From Planctomycetota bacterium (lineage in GTDB: Bacteria > Planctomycetota > UBA11346): DNA of 48,858 nt. Position numbers and translations under genes: made by a program. This document shows positions 1 to 7,812 of this stretch, piece after piece. Under the pieces are notes generated by a model. The model ran no database searches. It was not told where the DNA came from and worked only from the letters and a program-made list of their open reading frames with translations. Positions within the stretch are counted from its first letter, which is position 1, and each line of letters starts with the position of its first letter. The stretch covers positions 1 through 48,858 of the forward strand of contig REDP01000237.1 of the NCBI GenBank assembly GCA_007693455.1, in the 5' to 3' direction.

Positions 1-1
1 G

Positions 2-262
2 CATCGTGTGTCTGAGCAGCAAGCTGAGCCTGAGCCGCAACCTGAGCCCGAGCCGCAGCCTGAGCCCGAGCCAACAGAGCCAGAACCAAGCCTACCACCC
101 AGTGATCCAGAGCCCGAGCCCGACACCCCTACTCCGCCCATAGAGGATGACCCCAGCGATCCTCCAGAGGAAGAGGACCAGGCTCCACAGCGTCCTGCCC
201 CTCCCCCACCGCCGGCGCTTGATGAAGATGCGCTCCTGGATGACTTGCCGCCCCTCGACTGA
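2..262 (+). CDS. C-terminal fragment of an acidic, Pro/Glu-rich protein
   Basis: The reading frame is open to the left edge and stops with TGA at 260-262, so this is probably the tail of a longer protein cut by the window boundary. A GTG at position 8 could also start a short protein. The visible 86 or so residues are almost entirely Pro, Glu and Asp. Near-identical units of EPEPQP encoded by a short DNA repeat are followed by a Pro run and the acidic end DEDALLDDLPPLD. Such tails are usually disordered linkers or spacers on envelope or secreted proteins. No catalytic motif is visible, so no function can be assigned. The ECF sigma gene begins about 50 nt downstream on the same strand. Confidence 0.55.
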   Translation, partial: HRVSEQQAEPEPQPEPEPQPEPEPTEPEPSLPPSDPEPEPDTPTPPIEDDPSDPPEEEDQAPQRPAPPPPPALDEDALLDDLPPLD

Positions 263-314
263 ACAGCACATCCCCCCGGGTAAGTTCTGCCAACACGCCG
301 CGTCTTCAAAGGGT

Positions 315-881
315 ATGAGTATTATGACCCTCAGCCATGCTGACCAACTTGTCGAAGGCTCACTGCGTGAACGCAGCCTTGAGCTCCTGCAACGCGAAGA
401 AGCCGCCTTACGGCGTGTTATGCTTCGCTATGTGCACGATTACGCGGCAGTGGATGACCTTTTTCAAGAGGTCAGCATCAAGGTTCTCAAGCGCTTCAAT
501 ACCGTGCGCGACCCTCGCACCGTGCGTGGATGGATCTTCCAGGTGGCACGCAATACCTGCTTAGACTACCTGCGCGCACAACAATCTCGCCCCAATAATA
601 CCACCATTGAATGGCATGAGAGTGGTGCGAGTGGCGATATGGGCCGCAATCCCGTTGAGCGCTTTCTCTCCCAAGAGCGTATTCAGGCGGTGCATCGGGC
701 CCTCGAAGCGCTTCCCGAGAGTCAGCGCGAGGTACTGCGCCTACGATTACATGAAGGCCTCGACCATGAAGCCATTAGTGTACGCCTCGGTATTAGTCGG
801 CAGGCTGTAGAAGTACGACTGTGCCGTGGACGTGCCGCCATTAAAGATCGTCTTTCCGATATTCTCGGAGGTGATTTATGA
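315..881 (+). CDS. ECF-type RNA polymerase sigma factor
   Basis: This 188-residue protein has the two-domain layout of extracytoplasmic-function sigma-70 factors. Region 2 spans about residues 28-92 and contains the DDLFQEV core-binding helix (47-53) and the RGWIFQVARN segment that recognises the -10 element. Region 4 spans about 125-180 and contains the helix-turn-helix LHEGLDHEAISVRLGISRQA, which binds the -35 element. ATG 315 is chosen because AAAGGG lies just upstream and because sequence before it does not resemble the family; ATG 324 is an alternative. The next gene overlaps its end by ATGA and is a zinc-finger anti-sigma candidate, so the two are probably translationally coupled. The signal and the target regulon are not evident from the sequence. 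Confidence 0.93.
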   Translation: MSIMTLSHADQLVEGSLRERSLELLQREEAALRRVMLRYVHDYAAVDDLFQEVSIKVLKRFNTVRDPRTVRGWIFQVARNTCLDYLRAQQSRPNNTTIEWHESGASGDMGRNPVERFLSQERIQAVHRALEALPESQREVLRLRLHEGLDHEAISVRLGISRQAVEVRLCRGRAAIKDRLSDILGGDL

Positions 882-1459
882 CCCATTATGGCACTCGTCT
901 GAGCTGTGATGAGGTTGAAGAGCTGCTCCCCCTGGTCATTGATGGGGTCATAACTGAAGCAGATGAACCCGATCTTTTCTGTCATCTTGCCGAGTGTCCG
1001 CAGTGCCAAGCAAGCCTCGCCACCCATGATCTGATTACTTTTGCCTTAGCGCCCAAACAACCGCTACACATGCCCGCGAAAAACCATGGGCACTATCCCC
1101 TGCGCCTATCATGGCTAGCGGCTGCGGCCGGTATCATTGCCATGGGCGCAACGGGAATCCTGTGGCTGGGTTCATCGCCACAATCAGCACAAACACTCAG
1201 TGCCCAGGAGCACACGGGCTCCAGCAGTCGCATGAGCAGTGAATCCAACGATTTAGAAGTCGTGCAAATCCTCCGTCCAGGACCAGGACGCGAACAACCC
1301 CTCTTCGTTGTGCGCGAAAATGGTCGCATTGTGGTGCTTCCCAGCGAAGACTTGGATGGCGGCCACTACCGATCTACTCTCGATCATCCAGCACCCCTGC
1401 CAGACCAGCCGCGACATATTCGCGCCAGTGATGTGCGCCACATCGGCCACTTCGACTAA
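878..1459 (+). CDS. Membrane-anchored zinc-finger (ZAS-type) anti-sigma factor
   Basis: The 193-residue product starts inside the stop of the sigma gene (ATGA overlap). The N-terminal cytoplasmic domain carries the H-x3-C-x2-C zinc signature of ZAS anti-sigma factors (H36, C40, C43 in HLAECPQC). A single transmembrane helix follows at about residues 77-98. The remaining 95 or so residues would be periplasmic and have no recognised domain. By family knowledge it should hold the partner sigma factor inactive at the membrane and release it on an envelope signal. The C-terminal half is not conserved enough to name a ligand. The stop is followed by three short CACTAAG direct repeats. Confidence 0.82.
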   Translation: MTHYGTRLSCDEVEELLPLVIDGVITEADEPDLFCHLAECPQCQASLATHDLITFALAPKQPLHMPAKNHGHYPLRLSWLAAAAGIIAMGATGILWLGSSPQSAQTLSAQEHTGSSSRMSSESNDLEVVQILRPGPGREQPLFVVRENGRIVVLPSEDLDGGHYRSTLDHPAPLPDQPRHIRASDVRHIGHFD

Positions 1460-1624
1460 GCACTAAGCACTAAGGGCAGCAATAATCCCATTACACAATT
1501 GTAACGCCGTTCCCAAAATGTATGGGGACAAGAGTCCGATGATGGCTGCGAGGATGCAGTGTCTGAGTGCACAAATGACGCTGTAAAAGAAAAAGGTCCC
1601 TTAGATTTCGGACATCGGCCCAGT

Positions 1625-2473
1625 TTAGGCACTCCCCTCGCGCAGCATGCGCTGCCAGGCCCGCGGACCATGCCCCGTTTGACGTTGAAACCAATGACTA
1701 AACGCGCTGGCATTGGCGGCATGCACGGCTCGTGCAACCTCCTTAATGCTCCATGAGCCATTACGCAGCAGGGCACAGGCCCGCTCGCGGGCTCGCGCCG
1801 TATTCCATTCGGTAACACTCATACCCGTGGCTGACAGGGCAAGGCGGTCCAACTGGCGTCGAGAGCAGCCCGCGAGCTGCTCCAAGCCAGACCACTCCAA
1901 CGACCCACAGCACGGATCAGCACTAAGCTTAGCTAAAACCCGAGCCAAACGGGGATCCACCCCCCGAAATCCGTCCCAACGCCAGGCCGGCAGAGTCTGC
2001 ACCACAGCCATAATCTGCGCCATGCTCGCCACCGCCTGCCACACCTGGGCTGCAGACAACAGATCCTCAAAGAGTGGCTGCATGGATTCCGCCGAAAGCA
2101 TCTGCGGCTCATCGCCGATAACTGCAGGCAAACCATCATCTCGCTGCAGCTCTAAAGCCAGGGAATCCAATTCGGCTTCGGCACTAAAGTGCTGATCCCG
2201 CGCACAGCCCGGAGGGAGAGCTACCCAGCTGCCCCGATGAAGGTGCCTGTCCCCTTTTGATCGGAGGTGGAGGTGGCCTTGGCGGATGCCCCAGATGGTG
2301 AGGAGGTCGTCGCGGTAGTTGCGGCGCTGGCCGCTGGCGGGGACGGGGCCGCGATAGATACGACGGCATACGATCTGCCATGGCGCCACCGAGAAGCATG
2401 CTCCCGTTGCCCCCGCAATGTTCTTGGCAGCGCCGCCAGCGGGGTTATGAGGAGTGCTCTGGGGACTGGGCAT
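1625..2473 (-). CDS. AraC/XylS-family transcriptional regulator
   Basis: The 282-residue protein has an N-terminal cupin-like effector domain (about 30-110) and a C-terminal AraC DNA-binding domain (about 177-278) with two helix-turn-helix units. The second unit contains WSIKEVARAVHAANASAFSH and WFQRQTGHGPRAW, which match the conserved AraC pattern of an 'AF SH.F....G..P..WR' type. It is divergently transcribed from the large FAD oxidoreductase at 2556 across 82 bp, so that gene is the natural target. A tandem direct repeat in the shared region is a candidate operator. Residues 71-78 are encoded by a REP-like 20-mer (2241-2260), which is an odd in-frame insertion. TATATA lies 7 nt before the ATG and no Shine-Dalgarno is seen. 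Confidence 0.88.
   Translation of the reverse strand: MPSPQSTPHNPAGGAAKNIAGATGACFSVAPWQIVCRRIYRGPVPASGQRRNYRDDLLTIWGIRQGHLHLRSKGDRHLHRGSWVALPPGCARDQHFSAEAELDSLALELQRDDGLPAVIGDEPQMLSAESMQPLFEDLLSAAQVWQAVASMAQIMAVVQTLPAWRWDGFRGVDPRLARVLAKLSADPCCGSLEWSGLEQLAGCSRRQLDRLALSATGMSVTEWNTARARERACALLRNGSWSIKEVARAVHAANASAFSHWFQRQTGHGPRAWQRMLREGSA
2241..2260. repeat. REP-like GCCTGTCCCC motif inside the araC-type coding region
   Basis: The 20-mer AGGTGCCTGTCCCCTTTTGA lies inside the regulator gene. Its core GCCTGTCCC is the same as the termini of the repeat cassettes near 17.4-17.6 kb and as the motif near 48.35 kb (reverse complement). On the coding strand it is read in frame as SKGDRHL, so the gene stays open. 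Confidence 0.6.
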
Positions 2474-2543
2474 ATGTCGCTATATAACAACTTTTGTCAA
2501 CTTTAAAAGGGTAATATGTCGTGCTTATACATTTTTGTCGGCT
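2472..2543. promoter_or_regulatory. Tandem direct-repeat operator candidate for the AraC-type regulator
   Basis: Two imperfect copies of about 30 bp lie in the divergent region, starting at 2472 and 2514. Each has ATATGTCG followed about 12-13 bp later by TTTTGTC. The copies are offset by 41-42 bp, close to four helical turns. Copy one covers the start codon of the regulator and copy two sits just before the FAD gene. This is the arrangement expected of paired AraC half-sites, but no footprint data exist, so the binding role is inferred. Confidence 0.45.
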
Positions 2544-2555
2544 AAGCTCTACGGC

Positions 2556-5447
2556 ATGAAAACAACGCTCGCTCTTGCCGATTCCGTGGATGTTCTGGTC
2601 CTTGGTGGATCTTTTGCCGCTACCGCATGCGCCATTGCCGCTGCCCAAGCTGGCCAGCGTGTACTGCTTGCCGCGCCGCGCACGGGGCTTGGCGATGACG
2701 CCTGGGCTCATCTCCGGCTGGATTGTCCCCACCCTGAGCACGATCCCCTCTGTGCTGCGGTATTTGCTGAGGACGGGGTGGCGCGTCCCCTCCAGATTAA
2801 GGCGCGCCTGGAACAGATGGCCTTGGAAGCAGGCGTTGATCTGCTCTATCAGGCGCTGCCCTGTGGCTGCCTGTACGATGACCAGGATGCCGTATGCGGA
2901 GCCATTCTCGCCACGCGCTCTGGGCGTGCTGGTATTGCTGCGCGAAACGTGGTTGATGCCAGTCACACCGGCGTCTTTGCACGGCAGGCAGGGGTTCCCT
3001 TTGCGCCCTGGCCAGAACAACCCGTAACAGTGGAGCGCCGGCTTTTGGGCGCCATTCCCGATGGCGGCCACGCGGTACTTGAGCACCTCCTGCCTGCCCC
3101 TGCCGCAACCAATGATACCCCTGGCGAGGCGGTGCCGCTCACCATTGGCGCTCGCACTCTTTCCCTGTCTTTGGGCGATGGCTCTCCCTTGGCGCTGGCG
3201 GCGGCCGAAGCTGAGGCCCGCGAGCGTTGTTTTCATGCCGACCAGCAGGGCAGAAGTGAGAGCATCTGGTTTGTCCCTCCTGCGGGCTGCCAAGCAGGCA
3301 CCAACATTGGGGATGAATGGCAGCATGCCACTGAGATCTCTCCCGATGCAATACACGTAAGCCCACGCATCTGGCTGCTAAGTCCCAGTTGTAAAACCGC
3401 ACGCAGCAGTGCCGAGCGCCTTATGCAGCTGCCCCATGCGGCGGCCTGGGGGCGCCATGTGGGCAACCACCTGCAGCACACCAGTGCTTCCCCGGTGCAG
3501 CCGGTCCAAGCCGGATTGCGTGGTGGCTCTGGGCCTGGATCGTCGCAGATTCGGGGCGCCTGCCTGGGTCTACGGGGCTTTGATCAGGGCCTCCCACGCC
3601 TGCCCCTGGATGATAGCGCCCTGCCAGTTCTGGGCGAGAGTGATGTACTGGTGGCGGGTGGGGGCACTGGTGGCGCTCCGGCTGCAATCAGTGCAGCCCG
3701 CGCTGGCGCACGCACGCTCGTCCTTGAACAGCAATACGCCCTCGGGGGCGTCGGCACCGTTGGCCGCATTGCCCGCTATTGGCACGGCAACCGTGTGGGC
3801 TTTACCGCCGAATTGGATGACTTGGTTGACTCCTTCGCTGGCCCATCTCCCTACCCCAAGAACAAAGGTGCCTGGTGGTCTGTGGAATGGAAACAGGCCG
3901 CTTTACTGCAACAGCTCAGGGCTGCTGGCGGCGAGGTCTGTTTTCATGCCACCATCGTTGCCGCCGTCTGTTCGGGCAATGTGGTGCATGGAGCCTTAGT
4001 AGCCACCCCCTGGGGGAGCGGCCTCATCACCTGTCAGCAGGCCGTGGACGCCACTGGCAATGCCGATTTAGCAGCGGCAGCAGGAGCTGCTTGTCGGGTT
4101 ATCGGCAAGGATCATGTGGCGGTTCAGGGAACTGGGCTATCGCCCTGGCAACCTGGTGCTGACTATAGCAATAGTGATCACGATTTTTGTGATGATTGTG
4201 ATGCCCGCGATATCACCCGTCTCCACATTAACGCCCGCGCTAAATTCCTCGATGCCTGGGATTCGGCCCCTTTGGTGGACTCGCGGCAGCGACGGCAGAT
4301 TATTGGCGGCTGTGAACTCGGGCCATTGGATATCCTGTGTGATCGCCAGGTCCCCGATGCAGTGGTTCGGGCTTCCTCCAATTTTGATAGCCACGGCTTT
4401 ACTATTCACCCTGCCTTTTTGGTACAACCACCGAATAAACGTAAACTTTGGGCCTGGATCCCCTATCGCTCGCTCATCCCCCAAGACATAGATGGGGTTA
4501 TTGTTACAGGCCTGGGAATGAGTGCCCACCGCGATGCCCTACCAGTAGTCCGCATGCAGGCCGATGTACAAAATGCTGGCTATGCCGCTGGCTTGGCCTG
4601 CGCCCGCGCCATTAACGAACGCGCCACCCTGCGCACCCTTGATGTACGTGGCCTGCAAGAACAGCTTGTAGCCAAAGGCAATCTGCCGCCCGATGTGCTC
4701 ACCATGGAAGATGACTTCCCGCTTGCCGCCGAGACCCTGCAACGCCTGGTGGAAGAAGAGCTCAACGAGCACCGTGGCATCGCCGCCTGCTTTGCCCACC
4801 CCGATGAAACGCGGCCGCATCTCCTGCGCGCGTTATCCGACCCCAATCGCCAGCATGTGGCGGCAATGATTTTGGGTCTCCTTGGCGAAGCCGCTGCCGC
4901 ACCCATCCTTCTGGCCGATCTGCAGGCAGCTGAAGCCTGGGACGAGGGCTGGCATTTCCGTGGCATGCATCAATTCGGCATGAGCATGAGTCAAATGGAT
5001 GCCGCCCTAGTAGCGCTCGCCCTCTGTGGCTCAGCGGATGAAAGCGCATCGCTCTTATGTCACCTGGCAGGGCAGCTCCAGGCCACTAGCCCCTTCTCCC
5101 ATCATCGTGCAGTCGCCTGGGCAGCAGCAGTCATGGCGCAACGTCATCCCCAGCATCGCCAGACCGTCGCGCAAGCCCTGGCGCGCATCGTAACCCTCAA
5201 CGGGGTCAGCGGCCACGCCCGCCACGAGATCATCGATCTGAACCGGGAGAGTAATACCGACATCAATGACAATAGTATTCGCGAACGCTGTCTCATTGAG
5301 CTGCATCTGGCAGTGGGCCTGTGGCGCTGCGGTGACTGGGAACAACTGGGAGAAGGCATTCTTAAGGCCTACGCCAATGATCTGCGTGGGCATTATGCCC
5401 GCCATGCCCGCGCGGTTCTGGCAGAACATACCACCAACGCGGCCTGA
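2556..5447 (+). CDS. Very long FAD-dependent oxidoreductase with two Rossmann segments and a helical C-terminus
   Basis: The 963-residue protein begins with a dinucleotide-fold segment VDVLVLGGSFAATACAI (11-27), whose glycine motif is degenerate. A second, intact segment starts near residue 360 (DVLVAGGGTGGAPAAISAA) and is followed by the GGVGTVGR loop. The second half resembles the PF12831-type FAD oxidoreductases that are numerous in PVC bacteria. Residues from about 740 on look like HEAT-type helical repeats. Substrate and reaction are unknown; carbohydrate- or envelope-linked oxidation is only a guess. ATG 2556 is preferred because family homology begins there. TAAGCT lies 7 nt before it and there is no Shine-Dalgarno, so the mRNA may be leaderless. 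The AraC-type gene is divergent and probably controls it. Confidence 0.78.
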   Translation: MKTTLALADSVDVLVLGGSFAATACAIAAAQAGQRVLLAAPRTGLGDDAWAHLRLDCPHPEHDPLCAAVFAEDGVARPLQIKARLEQMALEAGVDLLYQALPCGCLYDDQDAVCGAILATRSGRAGIAARNVVDASHTGVFARQAGVPFAPWPEQPVTVERRLLGAIPDGGHAVLEHLLPAPAATNDTPGEAVPLTIGARTLSLSLGDGSPLALAAAEAEARERCFHADQQGRSESIWFVPPAGCQAGTNIGDEWQHATEISPDAIHVSPRIWLLSPSCKTARSSAERLMQLPHAAAWGRHVGNHLQHTSASPVQPVQAGLRGGSGPGSSQIRGACLGLRGFDQGLPRLPLDDSALPVLGESDVLVAGGGTGGAPAAISAARAGARTLVLEQQYALGGVGTVGRIARYWHGNRVGFTAELDDLVDSFAGPSPYPKNKGAWWSVEWKQAALLQQLRAAGGEVCFHATIVAAVCSGNVVHGALVATPWGSGLITCQQAVDATGNADLAAAAGAACRVIGKDHVAVQGTGLSPWQPGADYSNSDHDFCDDCDARDITRLHINARAKFLDAWDSAPLVDSRQRRQIIGGCELGPLDILCDRQVPDAVVRASSNFDSHGFTIHPAFLVQPPNKRKLWAWIPYRSLIPQDIDGVIVTGLGMSAHRDALPVVRMQADVQNAGYAAGLACARAINERATLRTLDVRGLQEQLVAKGNLPPDVLTMEDDFPLAAETLQRLVEEELNEHRGIAACFAHPDETRPHLLRALSDPNRQHVAAMILGLLGEAAAAPILLADLQAAEAWDEGWHFRGMHQFGMSMSQMDAALVALALCGSADESASLLCHLAGQLQATSPFSHHRAVAWAAAVMAQRHPQHRQTVAQALARIVTLNGVSGHARHEIIDLNRESNTDINDNSIRERCLIELHLAVGLWRCGDWEQLGEGILKAYANDLRGHYARHARAVLAEHTTNAA

Positions 5448-5455
5448 CCGCAGCC

Positions 5456-5484
5456 GAGAAATGCTTCGTTGCGCAGCACTTCTC
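5456..5484 (+). terminator. Hairpin after the long FAD gene
   Basis: GAGAAATGC (5456-5464) can pair with GCACTTCTC (5476-5484) with one mismatch and an 11-nt loop, 8 nt after the stop codon. There is no T-tract, so it is a weak terminator candidate or an mRNA 3'-end structure. Confidence 0.25.
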
Positions 5485-5515
5485 AGGTGAAGATGCTTGC
5501 CTATACTGCACAAAT

Positions 5516-6232
5516 ATGCCCAGCCGTATACGCACGAGCACATCACATGACTGGGGTCTGGTTGGCCCCAGCCATGTGGAACTGCTCTTTGAAAACCCCC
5601 TTCACCTAGCCCACTGGAGCCCGCGCTGGACCTGGATTTGGGGCGTGGGTGCGGCAGGCTGGTGCTACCAACCATTTATTCGGCAGATTCAGGCCGCCTG
5701 CGAGGCCTGCCGCCATGTTATTGTCATCGCACCCCACTGGCGGCACGCCAACTATCTGTGGGAAGACGTTCGCGATGCTATGGAAAGCCTGCCCATTGAT
5801 GAGATTTGCTGGGATTACGCGATAGAAGAAGATCCCGAACGCAATATGCGCCGCGAGCTGATCGCCAATGATATGGCCGAATATATTCTCTCCCGCCATA
5901 TGCTCGATAAAATGGACTGGCTCTTGAATACCTATAGCAACCTGAGCATCTGTTGCTGGTCTATTTATGGACTGGAAAAGCGCACGCGGCGCCACAATCG
6001 GATTATTGCGTATGAACAATTATGCCGCCGCTTTGGCCATCGCATGGTATCCCTGCGTGATCTCCATTTGCGCTACGACATTATGAGCCTCTACCGCGAT
6101 CTGGATTTCCACCCCACCGCCCAAGGCTACGTACGCATGCGGCAGGTTTTCGAACGCTATATGCGCGACGCCGAGAGCTTGGGCATCCTCCATGACACCC
6201 CTGATCCCAGTGAGATACTCGAAGAATGGTAG
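5516..6232 (+). CDS. Small SGNH-hydrolase-like protein
   Basis: The 238-residue product has no signal peptide. GPSHVELL near the N-terminus (17-24) resembles SGNH block I, with the serine at position 19. DFHPTAQGYVRM near residues 195-206 resembles block V (D..H). Between them lie aromatic-rich stretches with no family match. SGNH-like proteins of this sort occur in surface-polysaccharide and glycan modification loci as esterases or acyltransferases, but substrate and activity cannot be read here. TATACT lies 8 nt before the ATG with no Shine-Dalgarno, so it probably has its own leaderless promoter instead of depending on the upstream FAD gene. Confidence 0.45.
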   Translation: MPSRIRTSTSHDWGLVGPSHVELLFENPLHLAHWSPRWTWIWGVGAAGWCYQPFIRQIQAACEACRHVIVIAPHWRHANYLWEDVRDAMESLPIDEICWDYAIEEDPERNMRRELIANDMAEYILSRHMLDKMDWLLNTYSNLSICCWSIYGLEKRTRRHNRIIAYEQLCRRFGHRMVSLRDLHLRYDIMSLYRDLDFHPTAQGYVRMRQVFERYMRDAESLGILHDTPDPSEILEEW

Positions 6233-6259
6233 GCGTATGCTCCCATCCAGCGCGGTCAC

Positions 6260-6874
6260 TTACTCGCTGACGGTGACGGGTCGTTGATAGGCGGGGAAGA
6301 CCACGTTTTCCGGCAAGGCTGCCTGAGAAGCCAAAAAGGGCCCGTCTGCGGGTTCCCCGCGCAAACCCTGGGCACGGCGCTCCTGCCAGGTATTGGCAAA
6401 TTCCACTCGCTCTACCGACACACGCTGTCCTGCGTGAATCCACTCCACTTCGCGCAAAACCACATCCATGCCCGGCATATCAATGGTCACCGCGCGGGCC
6501 CGCCCCTGCAAGGGAAATCCCTCCACGGTTCCAGTTACCAACAACGGAGGATAGAGGGTAATCGCGGCCTGGTCATCTGCGCCTTGATCAATCAGGGCGT
6601 GATCGGTATGCAGGATCAACTCACCCTGATCCATGGGCATCCGTAACATTACTCCACTAAAACGGGTTTGCCGCAAACGCGGACCCTCCTGACTGGCGCT
6701 ATCAGCTATAAGGATGCGAGGACGTGGAATGTCGGGATCCCAAATAAGTACGGTGACGGGCTGATCTCTACGCTGCGACTGGGCAGTCGTATCTTCGCCA
6801 CCACATGCGCACAATACCCATACCGCCAAAGATAGCCCAGCCAACACCATCACCCGAGGCAAGGAGCTCTTCAT
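6260..6874 (-). CDS. lptC: LptC-like LPS-transport lipoprotein
   Basis: The 204-residue protein has an N-terminal hydrophobic helix ending in a lipobox-like LCAC at about residues 21-24, so it is probably a lipoprotein. The remainder is beta-rich and polar, as in the LptC jelly-roll family, and the length is close to the usual 190. It starts by an ATGA overlap with the stop of the kdsC-like gene; the kdsC-lptC order is the same as in enterobacteria. LptC links the LptBFG exporter to the periplasmic LptA bridge. Sequence similarity alone is weak, and the call leans on the neighbour. lptA and lptB are not adjacent here. Confidence 0.5.
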   Translation of the reverse strand: MKSSLPRVMVLAGLSLAVWVLCACGGEDTTAQSQRRDQPVTVLIWDPDIPRPRILIADSASQEGPRLRQTRFSGVMLRMPMDQGELILHTDHALIDQGADDQAAITLYPPLLVTGTVEGFPLQGRARAVTIDMPGMDVVLREVEWIHAGQRVSVERVEFANTWQERRAQGLRGEPADGPFLASQAALPENVVFPAYQRPVTVSE

Positions 6875-7386
6875 AACACTGCACCCGTACTCGACGGCGG
6901 CCAGTGACCATGTTGACGCATCCACGACTCCAACACCTCTGCCACCACCCCCTGACCTGCGGAATAGCGAGAGACCTGATGGGCACGGCGCAAAATACGT
7001 GGGTCGGCATCGGCGGGGGCAACAAAGCAACCCACATGGCCGATCAGCTCTCGATCGGGCTCATCATCGCCCACCATGCAGATCTGCGACATGCTCACGC
7101 CGGAATCAGCACACCACGCTTGTAAGCAGGCCACTTTATCCGCCACCCCAAAAAACAGGGGCGAGAGCCCGAGATCGGTCACACGGCACTGCAATGGTGC
7201 CGACTCACGGCCACTGCAAACCCCCACAACTAAACCCGCGCGCCGCGCCGCCACCATGCGGTGACCATCACGCACATGAAAAGGCTTGAGGCTTTCCCCC
7301 TGGGGCCCATACCACATCAAGGATGAGCTCCAGCTTCCATCCACATCACAGATCACAGCACGAATCGAAGAAGGTATCTGCAGCAT
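6871..7386 (-). CDS. kdsC: KdsC-like HAD phosphatase (KDO 8-phosphate phosphatase)
   Basis: The 171-residue product has the HAD signature DVDG near the N-terminus, with the aspartates as nucleophile and acid. It also has the KdsC-type segment LKPFHVRDGHRMVAARRAG, the CSGRES motif, the Lys region VADK and the metal-binding GDDEPDREL. KdsC removes phosphate from 3-deoxy-D-manno-octulosonate 8-phosphate before CMP activation for LPS. The length from ATG 7386 fits the family (170-190), and CATTAT lies 7 nt upstream. An ATG at 7461 would add an unconserved N-terminus. Motif I reads DVDGSWSS instead of the usual DVDGVLTD, a mild departure. The lptC-like gene follows by overlap. Other sugar-phosphate HAD phosphatases are possible. 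Confidence 0.75.
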   Translation of the reverse strand: MLQIPSSIRAVICDVDGSWSSSLMWYGPQGESLKPFHVRDGHRMVAARRAGLVVGVCSGRESAPLQCRVTDLGLSPLFFGVADKVACLQAWCADSGVSMSQICMVGDDEPDRELIGHVGCFVAPADADPRILRRAHQVSRYSAGQGVVAEVLESWMRQHGHWPPSSTGAVL

Positions 7387-7569
7387 AGAGTTGATAATGA
7401 GCAGGGGCACTGGCGTACAAGCAGCAGCCGCAAAGAAGTCGCCCTGCACATCCTCATACATGGCAATAGGCTCGTGACAGGGCGGCACTTGACCACATGG
7501 CAAGGACAACCACACTCTCTCCCTTCCCTTCATGCCCTGCTCAACCTTTTTCCGAGCCGAGGAGTCACC

Positions 7570-7812
7570 GTGAGCGACATCCGCAACAAAATCATCGACA
7601 TTATCGCCGAACGCCTGTCCAAAGAAAAGGACAGCATTACCGATGACAGCAACGTCATCGCCGATCTGGGCGCCGACAGCCTTGATATCGCCGAAATTAT
7701 GATGGACCTTGAAGACGCCTTCGGCATCAAGCTAGAAGAAGACAACGACAGTCTCAAGACCATCGGCGACATTATCTCCTACATCGACCAGAAAGTAGCC
7801 GAGAATGGCTGA
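7570..7812 (+). CDS. acpP: Acyl carrier protein
   Basis: The 80-residue protein matches acyl carrier protein over its whole length. The 4'-phosphopantetheine site is S37 in LGADSLDIAE, followed by the acidic recognition helix MMDLEDAF. It carries growing acyl chains in fatty-acid synthesis. The GTG start at 7570 is supported by the GAGGAG sequence about 8 nt upstream and by family length. The stop overlaps the ketosynthase gene start by 8 nt, so the two are co-translated. The gene is divergent from kdsC, placing lipid A and acyl functions side by side. Confidence 0.95.
   Translation: MSDIRNKIIDIIAERLSKEKDSITDDSNVIADLGADSLDIAEIMMDLEDAFGIKLEEDNDSLKTIGDIISYIDQKVAENG

Noticed and set aside
147..314. 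N-terminal extension of the sigma factor to position 147
   Set aside because: The extension overlaps the preceding Pro/Glu-rich frame and has no similarity to sigma factors; the family match starts after 315.
2445..3356. Long open frame on the minus strand inside the FAD gene
   Set aside because: It mirrors the coding strand of a gene with clear FAD motifs and has no homology or start signal of its own.
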